A stretch of 64,000 nucleotides of DNA from Halobacillus_A sp043497005 (GCF_043497005.1 NZ_JBIEKE010000003.1:682001-746000), one strand, 5' to 3'; shown: positions 16,483-26,313, numbered from the stretch's first letter. Numbers and translations are program-made. Notes: generated from the sequence alone by a model not told the origin.

Positions 16483-17652
16483 TTAAACAGATATATTTTT
16501 CCACTTTTTTTGAATTGAAGATTGTTCCACTGCTTCCATCACTCTTTGATTGATAACTCCATCATAAAAATTTGGAACCGGGACTTCGTTCTTAGATATC
16601 GCTTCCATAAACGCATGCATTAAATTAATAAATGTGTGTTCATAGCCAATAATGTGTCCCGGCGGCCAGTAGGCTCCAGCATAAGGATGTTCCTCTTCTG
16701 TGCAGTTAATTGTGCGAAATCCTTGCAATCCAGGTGGTGAATCCGCAAAGTAAACATCTAAATTATTCATATTTTCCATATCCCAGCGTACAGAACCTTT
16801 TGATCCGTTAATTTCAAATTTGTTTTTGTTCCGGTTGCCTCCTGCGAAACGAGTGGCTTCAAAGGTGCCCATTGCTCCATTTTCAAAACGAGCTAGAAAG
16901 GCGGCAGCATCATCGACCGTCACTTCACCATATTCGCTGTTTTCAGATTGAGCTGTCAGTCCTTCTTCTGCGTCCGGGAGAGGTCTTTCTTTTATAAACG
17001 TTTCCATCATACCGCTTACTTCTGTTATTTCCCCTACTAAAAACCTTGCTAAATCTAAACTGTGCGCTCCAATATCTCCTAAGGTTCCTGATCCCGATAC
17101 CTCTTTCTTTAAGCGCCAGATAAGAGGAAAGGATGGGTCCATTATGAAATCCTGAAGATAATTTGCCCGAAGATGATAGATCTTCCCTAACTTTCCTTCT
17201 TTAATTAGCTTTTTAGCATATTGCACAGCAGGAGCGAAACGGTAATTGTGACAGATCATATGAATGACTTGATTCTTTTGCACGGCTTCGTACATTTGCT
17301 CTGCTTCCTCCACGGTTAACGCCAGCGGCTTTTCAGAAATAATGTGTTTTCCTGCTTCCGCAGCTGCAATCGCTATTTCAGCATGGGTATGATTAGGGGT
17401 TACTATATCAATTACATCAATATCTTTACGGTCAATTAAACGCCGCCAGTCTGTTTCGTAACTTTCCCACCCCATAATTTCCGCTGCCTGTTTAACCGCT
17501 TCTTCATCTCGTCCTGAAATTGCTTTAAGTGAAGGTTTTAAAGCTGGGTCAAAAAAGAAAGGCAAGTCCCGATAAGCATGACTGTGCATTTTCCCCATAA
17601 ATTGGTACCCAATCATTCCAATATTAATTTCTTTTTTTCCTTCTGCAGACAC
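16483..17652 (-). CDS. Gfo/Idh/MocA-family sugar oxidoreductase
   Basis: This 389-residue cytoplasmic NAD(P)-dependent enzyme has an N-terminal Rossmann fold (IGMIGYQFMGKMHSHAYRDL, residues 11-30) and the family EKP motif in HIISEKPLALTVEEAEQM near residue 94. The C-terminal half is the alpha/beta substrate domain (GTLGDIGAHSLDLARFLVGE near 185). It is the last intact gene of the operon that starts at 24255, 20 bases after a second oxidoreductase. Relatives oxidise or reduce pyranose carbons. With ThuA next door, a 3-keto-sugar step is plausible but unproven. Confidence 0.82.
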   Translation of the reverse strand: MSAEGKKEINIGMIGYQFMGKMHSHAYRDLPFFFDPALKPSLKAISGRDEEAVKQAAEIMGWESYETDWRRLIDRKDIDVIDIVTPNHTHAEIAIAAAEAGKHIISEKPLALTVEEAEQMYEAVQKNQVIHMICHNYRFAPAVQYAKKLIKEGKLGKIYHLRANYLQDFIMDPSFPLIWRLKKEVSGSGTLGDIGAHSLDLARFLVGEITEVSGMMETFIKERPLPDAEEGLTAQSENSEYGEVTVDDAAAFLARFENGAMGTFEATRFAGGNRNKNKFEINGSKGSVRWDMENMNNLDVYFADSPPGLQGFRTINCTEEEHPYAGAYWPPGHIIGYEHTFINLMHAFMEAISKNEVPVPNFYDGVINQRVMEAVEQSSIQKKWKNISV

Positions 17653-17672
17653 TTTTCCTCCACCCTTTCCAT

Positions 17673-18794
17673 TTAATTTGCAGCGGTTAACAGCTGTTCA
17701 AAGTTTTTTTCATCGATACCTCCTGGAAAAGCTTCAGGCTGTTCGCATACGGTAGACATTTCATAATGCCGCTGCTGATCAGAGGCCTCGTGAATGCCTT
17801 GCATTATTTCCAGTACATGAAAAGCTAGTTCCCCGTCTGCTCTAGGATGACGCCCGTTCAAAATTGCATGAGCAAATTCTGCTATTCCTATCCCCCTTTT
17901 ATTACTTGTAAAACCATGGGATAAAGGCTGTTCAGTCCACTGCTTTTCATCGAAGCGTCTCATATATACAGGTCCGCTGAATTCATTAGGATCAGGTACA
18001 GAGAGGCTTCCCTCAGTTCCGTAAATCTCAATATGGGGGAGTCGATGGTGCCAAGTATCAAAGCTCGTTATGATTGATGCCACTGCCCCATTTTTAAAGT
18101 CGAGAACTCCATTGATTTGAGTAGGGGTAGCGACTTTAATTTTTTGCCCGAATTTGGGTTTACTGGATATCGTGCGCACTGGATAAGTTATCTTCGTCGA
18201 TCCTGTCACACGCTCCACTGGACCCATTAACGCTACAAGTGCTGTTAAATAGTACGGGCCCATATCAAACATCGGTCCTCCTCCTTTTTGATAATAAAAT
18301 TCTGGGCTTGGATGCCAGTTTTCATGACCGGGAATCATCATAAAGGCCGTGGCTGATACAGGTTTTCCAATCATTCCGTCATCAATTAACTTTCGGCAGG
18401 TTTGCAGTCCTCCTCCTAAAAAAGTATCGGGGGCGTTACCAACCATCAATCCTTTGCTCTTCGCTGTATCGAGAATGATCCCTGCCTCCTCTCTTGAAAT
18501 CGCCAAAGGTTTTTCACCATACACATGCTTTCCCGCATGTAACGCTTCCAATGCTACTTCAGCATGAGATGAAGGAGGGGTCAAATTCAAGATGAGATCA
18601 ATTGATTCGTCCTTCATAATTGCGTCTTTCCCGCATACTTTAGGAATATTGTATTGAGCAGCCTTTTGTTGAGCCGAATCGATATTTAAATCGGTACATG
18701 CGACAATATCAAACGTGTTAAAGCAAGCTGAATTTTTTATGTAAATATCACTGATGTTCCCACAGCCAACTAAGCCCGCTTTTAATTTATTCAT
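17673..18794 (-). CDS. Gfo/Idh/MocA-family oxidoreductase
   Basis: This 373-residue protein starts KAGLVGCGNISDIYIKNSA, the dinucleotide-binding glycine loop. HVYGEKPLAISREEAGIIL near residue 90 carries the catalytic-region Lys of the family, and GGPMFDMGPYYLTALVALMG near 172 the second block. It differs clearly from the neighbouring paralog, so the two probably handle different substrates or opposite directions. It lies four bases after the thuA-like gene and should be translated with it. Confidence 0.82.
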   Translation of the reverse strand: MNKLKAGLVGCGNISDIYIKNSACFNTFDIVACTDLNIDSAQQKAAQYNIPKVCGKDAIMKDESIDLILNLTPPSSHAEVALEALHAGKHVYGEKPLAISREEAGIILDTAKSKGLMVGNAPDTFLGGGLQTCRKLIDDGMIGKPVSATAFMMIPGHENWHPSPEFYYQKGGGPMFDMGPYYLTALVALMGPVERVTGSTKITYPVRTISSKPKFGQKIKVATPTQINGVLDFKNGAVASIITSFDTWHHRLPHIEIYGTEGSLSVPDPNEFSGPVYMRRFDEKQWTEQPLSHGFTSNKRGIGIAEFAHAILNGRHPRADGELAFHVLEIMQGIHEASDQQRHYEMSTVCEQPEAFPGGIDEKNFEQLLTAAN

Positions 18795-18798
18795 CAGC

Positions 18799-19476
18799 TC
18801 AACCTACCCCCTTTTCATTTTCTTTTCTAGCTGCCCAAGTAAAACCTTTTCTCATTAGCGAAACGACCTCCGGCATACGGACAATTTCTGCCACGTGTCC
18901 TAATGAACAGTAATACACCCTTCCTTTTCCCCATTTCTTACTCCATACTACTGGCATATCCACTTCCCCATTAGACTGGTGAGGACCATCAGCTATCGGA
19001 AATCTGGTAGTAGCATGTACATAAACTGCGGGGTCAACGTGCATGTAGTATTGCTCTGATTTCACTTGAAAATCTGCTAATCCTTTGGTTAACGGATGAT
19101 CTTGATCTTTAATTTTTACAGTATAGGTCACATCATTATCACCTGGATGAGCAACCCACTGGCCTCCTGCCATAAACTGATATTCTGTAGCCATTCTGAA
19201 CGAGTCCCCTAGCCCGCCATGTAAACCGGCCAACCCTGTACCAGCAGACACGGCTTTCAATAAGGGCTCTAACTGTTCGTCAGTTATTGTCCCTTGCGTC
19301 CAATTGGGAACAATTAAATCATAAGCTGTTAAGTCTTCTTTTTCTAACGTTTCCAGTGTGTCGGTCACGTTCACTATAAAATTCTCTTCTTTTAATATAC
19401 CTGCTAAAATGTCGGCTACTTTTTCTGGCTCATGGCCTACCCAGCCACCTTGAAAAATTAGAGCATTTTTGATAAT
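18799..19476 (-). CDS. ThuA-like (trehalose-utilisation family) protein, probable ATT start
   Basis: The first in-frame ATG at 19374 would cut the first strand and helix of the fold. Upstream the frame stays open and encodes KNALIFQGGWVGHEPEKVA, a typical ThuA beginning, back to a TAA at 19477-19479. AAGGAG stands six bases before an ATT codon at 19476, which I take as the start (ATC at 19473 is the alternative), giving 225 residues. Family marks include GLAGLHGGLGDSFR near 100 and YYCSLGH near 190, a class I amidotransferase-like fold. ThuA proteins act with Gfo/Idh partners on 3-keto-disaccharides in some bacteria. Confidence 0.72.
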   Translation of the reverse strand: MIKNALIFQGGWVGHEPEKVADILAGILKEENFIVNVTDTLETLEKEDLTAYDLIVPNWTQGTITDEQLEPLLKAVSAGTGLAGLHGGLGDSFRMATEYQFMAGGQWVAHPGDNDVTYTVKIKDQDHPLTKGLADFQVKSEQYYMHVDPAVYVHATTRFPIADGPHQSNGEVDMPVVWSKKWGKGRVYYCSLGHVAEIVRMPEVVSLMRKGFTWAARKENEKGVG

Positions 19477-19496
19477 TTACAACTCCTTTCTAGAAT

Positions 19497-21062
19497 TTAA
19501 AGTTTTTTATAGGAAAAATATTTGAAATCTGCGTATTTGAGCTGCCCGCTTAAGTCTTGCACAGTCATTCCAACAAATGTACCGGTGAAGCGAATTAAAT
19601 CTGCATCATCATCCGATAAATGAGTATAATCAATTTCACTTACCACTGTTTCCCACTGCTCCCCGTCCAGTGAATAATAGAACGTGAGCCGCTCCTCTTC
19701 TATACTGGCCCTTAAATAATAGTAATTCTGTATCGGGAGTGATATGTCCTGCTTTAGCAGTTCATCGTACTGTCCGTGTTTCGATTGAATGATTCCTAAA
19801 ACGCTCCCGTTGTTTTCATCATGGGTTATTCTTAAATAAACGTAATCAGTCGTATCATAATAAATGATCAAACCAGCCATCTGCTGAAAGTTATCAGGCC
19901 GAAAGTCCAAACATGTTTCCAGTTCTACATGTATGCTTTCAAGGCGTCTAGCGACCATGCTTTGTTTATGAAGAGAACTCATTGATTCCTGTCCCTTTAA
20001 ACGAAGGTGGCCGGGCCTCTCATGTAAAGACATCCATTCCTCGCTAAAAGGTCTTCGGAGAGAATTCCAATAGTGTTTCAATGAAGTGGTTGAGAAGTCA
20101 TCCTGCTCCCCTTGTTCAGGCACCGGTGCCGGCTTTAAATCCGGAGCTTTAATTTTCACTTGAGGACTAGGTCCATTTTCTACACGTATCCAGTCATCAT
20201 CCGTCCAGTAACATTTTTGCAGGGCCGTTTCTCTTCCAAGGACACATTTTTTCTCTTTAACAGGTCGCCCGCATAAATGGGCCATGTACCATTCTCCCTC
20301 CTGCGTTTCAACAAGACTGGCGTGACCAGCTTTTTGCAGTTCATCATCATCATTCGATGTAAGAATTGGATTAGTTGGATCAACTTCATAGGGACCAGCC
20401 AGATTTCTGGAACGGGCGATAGTTACGGCATGATTATAGCCTGTACCTCCTTCAGCAGTAACCAAGTAATAGTAACCACGCTGTTTATAAATGTGAGGAG
20501 CTTCAGTCAATCCTAATTTTGTCCCTTTAAAGATATTTTTGATGGGACCTACTAATTGATTATCTTTCACCGAAAACTCCTGCAGTGCAATACCTGCAAA
20601 AGAATTTGTACCTTTGCGGTGATCCCAAATCATATTTAACAGCCACTTCGATCCATCTTCTTCATGGAAAAGTGATGGATCAAAACCACTGCTGTTTAAA
20701 TAAACAGGATCAGACCATGGTCCATTGATGTCCTCGGCTGTTACGAGGTAATTATGTGTGTCCTTAAACGCACCTCTCCTACTTTTCACATCAGTATAGA
20801 TTAAATAAAACTTACCTTCTGAGTAACTTAAACAAGGTGCCCAAACACCGCCTGAATCAATGTTTCCTACCATATCTAGTTGAGAGGTTTCCGTAAGCGG
20901 GTATCCTAACAGTTCCCAGTTTCTTAAATCCTTAGATTGATAGATTTGTACTCCTGGAAACCATTCGAATGTAGAAACAGCTATATAATAATTATCCTCT
21001 ACTCTTAGAATGGACGGATCTGGATGATAACCGGGCAACACAGGATTCTCAATGCTATTCAT
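19497..21062 (-). CDS. xynB: GH43 beta-xylosidase
   Basis: This 521-residue intracellular enzyme has no signal peptide. The five-bladed propeller carries the GH43 triad: Asp15 in GYHPDPS (base), Asp128 in SSGFDPSLF (pKa modulator) and Glu187 in LTEAPHIY (acid). The C-terminal beta-sandwich typical of GH43 subfamily 11 xylosidases follows from about residue 320. It should release xylose from imported xylo-oligosaccharides. It is placed between the ABC permease genes and the thuA-like gene. A paralog with the same triad positions is at 29019. Confidence 0.88.
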   Translation of the reverse strand: MNSIENPVLPGYHPDPSILRVEDNYYIAVSTFEWFPGVQIYQSKDLRNWELLGYPLTETSQLDMVGNIDSGGVWAPCLSYSEGKFYLIYTDVKSRRGAFKDTHNYLVTAEDINGPWSDPVYLNSSGFDPSLFHEEDGSKWLLNMIWDHRKGTNSFAGIALQEFSVKDNQLVGPIKNIFKGTKLGLTEAPHIYKQRGYYYLVTAEGGTGYNHAVTIARSRNLAGPYEVDPTNPILTSNDDDELQKAGHASLVETQEGEWYMAHLCGRPVKEKKCVLGRETALQKCYWTDDDWIRVENGPSPQVKIKAPDLKPAPVPEQGEQDDFSTTSLKHYWNSLRRPFSEEWMSLHERPGHLRLKGQESMSSLHKQSMVARRLESIHVELETCLDFRPDNFQQMAGLIIYYDTTDYVYLRITHDENNGSVLGIIQSKHGQYDELLKQDISLPIQNYYYLRASIEEERLTFYYSLDGEQWETVVSEIDYTHLSDDDADLIRFTGTFVGMTVQDLSGQLKYADFKYFSYKKL

Positions 21063-21091
21063 ACAGACTATTTTCCTCCTTTATTTGAGTT

Positions 21092-21913
21092 TTAACCTTT
21101 AACTGAACCTGCCGCGATCCCTTTAACTATTTTCTCCTGGGCGATAAAGTAAATTAATAGCAGCGGAAGACTGGCAAGAGTTAAGGCTGCCATAATTCCT
21201 GGCACATTTACAGAAAACTGGCCATAAAATTCCCTTAAGCCCAGCGGCAGCGTAGCGTTTGCTTCCGAATTCGTTAACACAAGCGCGAAAATGAATTCGT
21301 TCCAAATTTGTATAAAGTTATAAATGGCTACTGTAGCAACGGCAGGTGTTAGTAGAGGGAATAGAATTTTCCAAAATAATCGAAACTGCCCGCATCCATC
21401 CATTTTAGCTGACTCCTCCAATTCTTTCGGCAGTTCCTTAAGAAACTGCGTAAAAATTATAATTGAGACGGGAAGAGCAAACGCAATGTATGGTCCCGGG
21501 AGCGCCCAAATCGAATCATATAATCCTAGATTTCTTGTTAATAAGAAGATGGGTATCAATGTCGTATGAATGGGGATCATCATTCCTACTAAAAACAAAA
21601 TAAACAACGGTTTGTTTAACTTAAAACGCATTCTCGCAAGTGGATAGCTCGCCATAGCTGCCAGGATGATTACAGCAACTACTGAAATCACTGATACGAC
21701 GACGCTATTGAAAAAGAAACGAAAAAATTCGGATTCAAACAGAAGTCTGTAATTTTCAAATGAAAAACTTTCGGGCAAGGACCAGGGAGAATTCATAAAC
21801 TCAAACTGAGTTTTAAAAGAGGTGTTAACCATTATGAAAAAAGGAACACCTGTAAACAAAAACAGTAGAATCGCCACCACATAAAGAGGCAGTTGTTTTA
21901 ATTTTTTAATCAT
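21092..21913 (-). CDS. CUT1 sugar ABC transporter permease (MalG type)
   Basis: This 273-residue protein has six predicted membrane segments. The cytoplasmic EAA loop reads ESAKMDGCGQFRLFWKILFP near residues 165-184, where it would meet the ATPase. It starts directly behind the other permease with no gap. The end AAGSVKG is typical of MalG-type permeases. It should form a heterodimer with the product of 21914-22897. No ATPase gene is present, so a shared MsmX-like protein is expected. Confidence 0.9.
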   Translation of the reverse strand: MIKKLKQLPLYVVAILLFLFTGVPFFIMVNTSFKTQFEFMNSPWSLPESFSFENYRLLFESEFFRFFFNSVVVSVISVVAVIILAAMASYPLARMRFKLNKPLFILFLVGMMIPIHTTLIPIFLLTRNLGLYDSIWALPGPYIAFALPVSIIIFTQFLKELPKELEESAKMDGCGQFRLFWKILFPLLTPAVATVAIYNFIQIWNEFIFALVLTNSEANATLPLGLREFYGQFSVNVPGIMAALTLASLPLLLIYFIAQEKIVKGIAAGSVKG

Positions 21914-22897
21914 TTAATTCTCCCCTTTCCTTCTTTGTTCTAAAGTGATGATAATAATGGTAACGATTAGAGCAATAACGAACATTGTAAATGAAATACT
22001 GCTCCCATATCCCATATTAAAATTAGTAAAAGTCTGTTCATACATATATGTCGCCATCAACTCTGTAGAATTATTCGGACCGCCATCTGTCATAACATAA
22101 ATCAAGTCAAAATACTTTAAAGCCCCGATGATCGAGAGGATGGAAGAAGTAACTATAGTGGGTATTAATAAAGGAAGCGTAATACTGATAAATTTCCTTC
22201 TGGGGTTCGCCCCATCAATCTCAGCAGCTTCATATAATTCCTCAGGAATCCCTACAATCGCCGCTCTAAATAAGATCATGTAAAATGGAGCAAACTGCCA
22301 GCAAACTGTGGCAATAACAGCCCAAATTGCTGTTTCTTCATTTCCAAGCCAGCCCCTCTGCCAGGATTCTAACCCTATTTGTCCAAGGAATTGATTAATA
22401 ATGCCAAAATTTCCATCGTAAATATAAATAAACAGGATACCAATGGCCACAGTGGACATTAGGAACGGCATAAAGTAAACAGAACGAAAAAACCTCATTC
22501 CTAAAATTGGACTGAATAGAAGAAGAGCCATAATTAATCCTAAAGGTAATTGAGTCAATAAAGAAGCTGCGACTAACAAGAAGTTATTTTGTAAAGAAGT
22601 CCAAAATACCCCATCGCTGAACAGGGTGATGTAATTCTGAAAACCTGTAAATAACATGTTGTCATCTATTCCTGACCATTCAAATAAACTATAATAAAAA
22701 GTCATCACAATTGAGTAAATAACATATATTCCATAGATCAGCAGGGCAGGGGCCATAAAACCAATAATCACCCAGAGATCTTCCTGTTTTTTTGACTTCT
22801 TTGGTTTTTCAACACGTACAGGCCTTGGTGGATGATAAACGTTATCGTTTATTTCTCCTTGTTCGTTTTCATTAATTTTATCAGCATGATTACGCAA
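21914..22897 (-). CDS. CUT1 sugar ABC transporter permease (MalF type)
   Basis: This 327-residue protein has a hydrophilic N-terminus of about 45 residues, six membrane segments and the EAA loop EAAEIDGANPRRKFISITLP near 220-239. It lies between the binding protein gene and the second permease in one leftward transcript. Substrate specificity towards xylosides is inferred from the GH43 gene that follows. Confidence 0.9.
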   Translation of the reverse strand: MRNHADKINENEQGEINDNVYHPPRPVRVEKPKKSKKQEDLWVIIGFMAPALLIYGIYVIYSIVMTFYYSLFEWSGIDDNMLFTGFQNYITLFSDGVFWTSLQNNFLLVAASLLTQLPLGLIMALLLFSPILGMRFFRSVYFMPFLMSTVAIGILFIYIYDGNFGIINQFLGQIGLESWQRGWLGNEETAIWAVIATVCWQFAPFYMILFRAAIVGIPEELYEAAEIDGANPRRKFISITLPLLIPTIVTSSILSIIGALKYFDLIYVMTDGGPNNSTELMATYMYEQTFTNFNMGYGSSISFTMFVIALIVTIIIITLEQRRKGEN

Positions 22898-22968
22898 GCT
22901 TTTTCACCTCGCTATGATAAGAAAACTACACCAAAGTATGAATATACATTGATGTAGTTTTCAATTTA

Positions 22969-24255
22969 TTATTCCAGTACTTCTTTTGCTTTTTCTTCCA
23001 CTTCAGTTGCCGCTTCTTCAGGGGTGATTGATTCTCCAAAAAGTGCCTGCGTAGTATCTAAGTGCACTTCAGCTAATTCAGGTGGAAGGGTTTGATCGTA
23101 GAAAGTCTGCATATATTCTGCCCCTTCTAAAACGTCGCTGATTTCCTGAACATACTCATCTTCATACTCAACGTCTTGGACTGCTGAAATGGCTCCATCC
23201 TTGTTGGCCAGCTGCTGGGCTGTTTCTTTACTAGTCAGTTCATTAACAAGTTCCGTTGCAAGATCAGGGTTTTCACTTTTTTCAGAAACGGAGAAAACAG
23301 GGCTGACCCCGCCTACAATATCTTTATTTGATCCCTGGCCACCTTCTATTGAAGGAAATAAGAAGAACCCTAGTTTTTCTTCAAATTCAGGCATATCATC
23401 TCTCGTAGTTCCAAGCATCCAGTTCCCCTGAATGATCATGCCTGCCTGCTCTGCATATATAAGCTGGCGTGATTGTCCTGTATCAAAGTTCATGCCATTA
23501 AACCCATCTGGGAAGGCATCCATGGCTACAAGTTCTTGCAGCTTTTCCCCTGCTTCTACATAAGCTTCATCATCAAACCCACGCCCTTCACGATTGTATG
23601 CTTCGTTAAATAGCTCAGGGCCTCCTATTCTTTCAGCTAAATACATGTAATAGAAAGAACCCGGCCATTTCGATTGATTGGCAATAGAGAAAGGAGTAAT
23701 GTCGTTTGATTTAAGGGTCTCAATAATTGTAAGTAAGTCTTCATAAGTTTCCGGCTCTTCCAGCCCGTACTCCTCAAACATCTCGGTATTGTACCAAACC
23801 GGGACGATGTCCATTGCTAAAGGTGCACCATAATTTTTATCTTCAAAAGTAGCTGGAGTGAGCGCTGCAGGTAAAAATTGATCAGGGTCGATATCTTCAG
23901 AGATATCTTTAACTTGCCCTGCATTCACAAATTCTTCAAGCCAGCCCCCTCCCCATGAATGAAACACATCAGGTGGAGTGCCCCCGCCCATTGCTACGCT
24001 TAACTTAGTTTTATATGGATCGTTCTCTTGTCTTACGACGTCCACGGTGACGCCTTCATGGGACTCTTCAAAACGTTCTACCGCATCTTGTAAAGCTTTT
24101 TCTGATTCACCTGTTTCAATGTGCCAAAGAGTAATTGTATCTGAATCACCTGAACCTCCAGACTCCCCATTGGTCGAACTGTTTCCACCACCCTGACAGC
24201 CTGCTGCAAATATCAACACGAAGATGGCTGTAAGAAACATTTTTCTTTTTAACAT
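22969..24255 (-). CDS. Sugar ABC transporter substrate-binding lipoprotein
   Basis: I start at 24255 because AAAGGAGAGGTATCT precedes that ATG; the frame is open 18 codons further. The 428-residue product has lipobox IFAAGC and a Ser/Gly-rich linker, then the family 1 binding fold (ITLWHIETGESEKALQDAV near 45). It would capture xylo-oligosaccharides outside the membrane for the two downstream permeases. A perfect CcpA cre lies 18 bases upstream of the start, implying repression by preferred sugars. It is first in the operon running to 16483. Confidence 0.88.
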   Translation of the reverse strand: MLKRKMFLTAIFVLIFAAGCQGGGNSSTNGESGGSGDSDTITLWHIETGESEKALQDAVERFEESHEGVTVDVVRQENDPYKTKLSVAMGGGTPPDVFHSWGGGWLEEFVNAGQVKDISEDIDPDQFLPAALTPATFEDKNYGAPLAMDIVPVWYNTEMFEEYGLEEPETYEDLLTIIETLKSNDITPFSIANQSKWPGSFYYMYLAERIGGPELFNEAYNREGRGFDDEAYVEAGEKLQELVAMDAFPDGFNGMNFDTGQSRQLIYAEQAGMIIQGNWMLGTTRDDMPEFEEKLGFFLFPSIEGGQGSNKDIVGGVSPVFSVSEKSENPDLATELVNELTSKETAQQLANKDGAISAVQDVEYEDEYVQEISDVLEGAEYMQTFYDQTLPPELAEVHLDTTQALFGESITPEEAATEVEEKAKEVLE

Positions 24256-24272
24256 AGATACCTCTCCTTTTT

Positions 24273-24286
24273 TGTTAACGCTTTCA
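24273..24286 (-). promoter_or_regulatory. CcpA cre site
   Basis: The minus strand reads TGAAAGCGTTAACA, matching every position of TGWAARCGYTWNCW. It is directly before the ribosome site of the binding-protein gene, so CcpA bound there would block the xyloside operon. Confidence 0.8.
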
Positions 24287-24581
24287 CAGTGAAGTAAAAA
24301 TAAAAGCAAATATTATTCATATGTGCTCCTCCTTAACTCACCTCCCTAACCAAAACTAAGTTCGTTCATCGAATTAACTAATTAATGTCATATTAACCCA
24401 TCGTTTTTAGAATAGCAAGTCAATTTTTAGATTTTTAAATCATTTTATAGTATAAAACTATATTTCACTTAGTACATGGCGTGGCAGTGTCTATGATGTA
24501 GATCGAATCATTAACGTCTTGAAGAACGGAGAGAAGGCATTACAGCTAAAAACTTATAAATTCAGCTTCTACTTAATGATA

Positions 24582-24619
24582 GAATCCGAACAATTTTATA
24601 GAAATCAGTTCGGATTATT
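24582..24619. repeat. CCGAAC/GTTCGG palindromic repeat, copy C
   Basis: GAATCCGAAC and GTTCGGATTATT flank a loop close to those of copies B and D. This copy is shorter: the AAAACTGAATAAAGCAT leader is not kept. It lies in the 24256-24804 gap, between the 3' end of xylB and the promoter side of the binding-protein operon. The rest of that gap shows AT-rich promoter-like DNA and no gene. Confidence 0.7.
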
Positions 24620-24776
24620 GTATGTTGAATCGAATATACACGATCGCTTCGTCAACATACTCTGCTTTCCACAGGCACAAACCTCATCTTATTAGAAAGC
24701 AAAGAGCGCTTTTCTGCAGTGTTTTCGGCTCAACCCTACTTACGTAAATTCTAAAATCTGTTTCACATCACCGAAG

Positions 24777-24800
24777 AGGCTGCCTAATATAAGGCAGCCC
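24777..24800 (-). terminator. xylAB terminator
   Basis: GGCTGCCT and AGGCAGCC pair around AATATA, four bases past the xylB stop on the minus strand. Confidence 0.7.
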
Positions 24801-24804
24801 CTCA

Positions 24805-26313
24805 CTATTTTCGATAATGCGCTAGTTGTTCGTTTAGACTCGCAGTTTGTGTATATACCTGTTGGTAAATTTTGAACAATTGGATGTATTCTTCTACCTT
24901 TTCTTTCTCAGGTTCAAATGTTCGGTCCACCTTAATGAATGCTTCTGCACAACTTTGAAGAGAGGCAAACCAGCCGCATCCATATGCCGCTAACATTGCT
25001 GCTCCGATCCCAGGTCCTTGCTCACTCGATAACTTAACAATATTCGCATTAAAGACATTAGCCTGCATTTGCAGCCAATATTCATTTTTTGCGCCTCCCC
25101 CGGTGGAAATGATGGTATCGATTTGCTTGCCGTTGTTACGAAAGATCTCAATCGATTCATTTAATGAAAAAGTAATTCCTTCCATTACGGCGTGTACGAA
25201 TTCTATTCTACTATGCATACGGTCCATACCTATAAAACTTCCACGGATTCCGGCATCAGCGTGAGGGGTTCTTTCACCGGCTACATAAGGGGTGAATAAT
25301 AACCCGTTCGACCCCGCCGGGACATTTTCAACACCGTAAGCAAACTGTTCAAATGATTCATTACTTGCGAAAACATCTTTGAACCAATTTAAACTATAGC
25401 CTGCTGCTAACGTGACGCCCATTGTATAATACGCCTCTGGAGCTGCATGATTGAAATAATGCACCCTGCCGCCAAAGTCTTTATGATTACTGGATTCATA
25501 GGATAGAACGACTCCTGAAGTCCCTACACTGCATAACGTTTTTCCATCTTCTAATATACCGGAACCGACGGCACCACATGCGTTATCAGCGCCACCCGCA
25601 AAAACCTTAGTATGTGGAGATAGCCCACTTAAGTCAGCTGCTTCCTGAAGCAATGTACCCGTTTGATCCGTTGAAGCGACTAAAGGCGGGCATATTGATG
25701 CGTCGATATCTAGAATCTGGCACAGTTCTCGGCTCCATTCTCCTGCATTCATATCCAGCAAAAGCGTACCTGCTGCATCAGAATATTCCATCGCTAACTC
25801 GCCGGTTAACCGATATCTTACATAGTCTTTTGGCAATACGAACGATTTTGCTTGTTTGAAAAGATGAGGTTCATTCTGCTTTACCCACAGTAACTTAGGG
25901 AGAGTGAACCCCTCAAGAGCAGGGTTTTTCGTAATGCCCAGCAGTCGTTGTTCGCCAACTTTTTCATAAATTTCATTACATTGTGCCGTTGTACGCGTGT
26001 CATTCCATAAAATCGCATGTCGTAACGGATTGTTTTTTTCATCCAGTAATACGAGTCCATGCATCTGACCGGAAAAGCTGATACCCTCAATCTCATTGTC
26101 TAAAGCTGGACCTTGCTTTACTAGTTCTTTTAAGCCGGAAAGTGTCTCTTTCACCCACTCTTCGGGATTCTGCTCACTATACCCATTTTTCTCTTGAATA
26201 AGTGGGTAAGATTTTGAGACTTCGTACTGTATACTTCCTAATTCATCCACGAGTAATAGTTTGACAGCACTCGTTCCGAGATCAACTCCGATTACATATT
26301 TCATGTCTATCAT
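24805..26313 (-). CDS. xylB: Xylulokinase
   Basis: This 502-residue FGGY-family kinase phosphorylates D-xylulose to xylulose 5-phosphate. The N-terminus has the nucleotide loop YVIGVDLGTSAVKLLLVDE, GQMHGLVLLDE near 80 and the catalytic-Asp region FAGGADNACGAVGSG near 240. The C-terminal half has STGGGAKNEYWLQMQANVF near 400. Its ATG overlaps the xylA stop as ATGA, giving translational coupling; a second ATG three codons on (MKYVIG) is an alternative start. Confidence 0.93.
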   Translation of the reverse strand: MIDMKYVIGVDLGTSAVKLLLVDELGSIQYEVSKSYPLIQEKNGYSEQNPEEWVKETLSGLKELVKQGPALDNEIEGISFSGQMHGLVLLDEKNNPLRHAILWNDTRTTAQCNEIYEKVGEQRLLGITKNPALEGFTLPKLLWVKQNEPHLFKQAKSFVLPKDYVRYRLTGELAMEYSDAAGTLLLDMNAGEWSRELCQILDIDASICPPLVASTDQTGTLLQEAADLSGLSPHTKVFAGGADNACGAVGSGILEDGKTLCSVGTSGVVLSYESSNHKDFGGRVHYFNHAAPEAYYTMGVTLAAGYSLNWFKDVFASNESFEQFAYGVENVPAGSNGLLFTPYVAGERTPHADAGIRGSFIGMDRMHSRIEFVHAVMEGITFSLNESIEIFRNNGKQIDTIISTGGGAKNEYWLQMQANVFNANIVKLSSEQGPGIGAAMLAAYGCGWFASLQSCAEAFIKVDRTFEPEKEKVEEYIQLFKIYQQVYTQTASLNEQLAHYRK

